A stretch of 40,016 bases of DNA from Azospirillum griseum (GTDB taxonomy: Bacteria > Pseudomonadota > Alphaproteobacteria > Azospirillales > Azospirillaceae). Positions 39,717 to 40,016 of this stretch are shown one piece after another. The notes under the pieces were generated by a model. That model was not told where the DNA came from. It made no database searches and saw nothing but the letters and a program-made list of their open reading frames with translations. Position numbers and translations under genes: made by a program. Positions within the stretch are counted from its first letter, which is position 1, and each line of letters begins with the position of its first letter. The stretch spans positions 1 to 40,016 of the forward strand of contig NZ_RXMA01000035.1 of the NCBI RefSeq assembly GCF_003966125.1, in the 5' to 3' direction.

Positions 39717-39877
39717 CAAGTCCTCTCGCCAGGAGAGAGCCGAGAGGTTGGAGGACAACACCAGAAGAGACATCCGGGAAACGTCACCCCGGATACGCAC
39801 GGTCGGATAAACACCCCACCGCGCGGTGCTCAGCCGGCTTCCGTCTCAAAGAAGTCGGCTGGTTCTGTCACCGCCGC

Positions 39878-40016
39878 TTAGAAAGCGAGGTCGGTGCGGG
39901 CGAGGAAGACGTTGCCCTTGTCGTTGCCGCCAGCGACGTCGGAGCGGATCTTGAAGTGGTCGAATTCCGGACCGACCGACAGGCCGGGGGCGACGACGTA
40001 ACGGGCACCGATGGTG
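39878..40016 (-). CDS. Outer-membrane porin, C-terminal part (enters from right edge)
   Basis: The minus strand encodes the last 45 or so residues of a porin, ending at TAA (39878-39880). Visible beta-strands alternate in the porin manner (ARYVVAPGLSVGPEFDHFKI, NVFLARTDLAF), and the protein ends in phenylalanine, the signal for insertion by the BAM complex. It may be a paralogue of the porin at the left edge, but the two visible pieces do not overlap. Its substrate is unknown; proximity to the quinate-type operon is suggestive only. Confidence 0.85.
   Translation of the reverse strand, partial: TIGARYVVAPGLSVGPEFDHFKIRSDVAGGNDKGNVFLARTDLAF

Noticed and set aside
1..40016. CRISPR arrays, tRNA or rRNA genes, phage genes
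   Set aside because: No spaced direct-repeat array, cloverleaf-like sequence, rRNA signature or structural phage protein was found on reading both strands by eye.

Overview
The window is GC-rich (mid-60s % by eye), densely coded DNA from a Gram-negative bacterium. It has outer-membrane porins at both edges, periplasmic c-type cytochrome chemistry, many two-component and AraC regulators and HAAT/CUT1 transporters. Protein flavour and codon use fit an alphaproteobacterium of the Rhodospirillales/Azospirillum type; this is inference, as there is no rRNA or tRNA gene to anchor it.

Layout. (1) 1-4326: the 5' end of a porin and a GtsA-type sugar-binding protein on the minus strand, divergent from an OmpR-type response regulator and its histidine kinase (GltR/GtrS-like glucose regulation). 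No permease genes are visible beside the binding protein. (2) 4333-12530: an acyltransferase-3 membrane protein, adenine deaminase, a CocE/NonD hydrolase homologue that has lost its Ser and His, a Fic-fold protein with a ruined Fic motif, a bacteriohemerythrin and an ABC-F ATPase. (3) 12583-25195: a complete quinohemoprotein amine dehydrogenase (QHNDH) locus. It holds an aldehyde dehydrogenase and AraC regulator QhpR (minus strand), then qhpG-qhpA-qhpD-qhpC-qhpB, a HigBA toxin-antitoxin module wedged in, and qhpF-qhpE. (4) 25205-30938: a divergent NarL-type two-component pair, a DUF4424 protein, an AraC regulator and a PLP-dependent serine/threonine dehydratase-like enzyme. (5) 31095-39460: a probable single operon with QuiC-type 3-dehydroshikimate dehydratase, a divergent AroE-family dehydrogenase, a full LivJHMGF-type transporter and an SDR dehydrogenase. 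It ends at a clear terminator, facing the 3' end of a second porin.

How the genes work together. In the QHNDH locus, QhpC is the small subunit. QhpD installs three Cys-to-Asp/Glu thioethers, QhpG oxidises the CTQ tryptophan, QhpE removes the 28-residue leader and QhpF exports the subunit. QhpC then assembles in the periplasm with the dihaem subunit QhpA and the beta-propeller QhpB to oxidise primary amines, and the aldehyde dehydrogenase would take the aldehyde onward. A perfect 21-bp sequence lies upstream of both the aldehyde dehydrogenase gene and qhpG, in the same orientation relative to each gene; it is the best candidate for the QhpR operator. The operon at 31-39 kb looks like uptake and degradation of a quinate/shikimate-like or related aromatic compound through protocatechuate.

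Most notable observations: the shared 21-bp element; the HigBA insertion inside the qhp locus, with two tandem palindromic operators and a coupled leader ORF before qhpF; two neighbouring probable pseudo-enzymes (CocE-like and Fic-like); an AroE homologue lacking the carboxylate-binding serines; three stacked hairpins between the HAAT binding-protein and permease genes; and an AT-rich intergenic island with inverted repeats and a two-way terminator.
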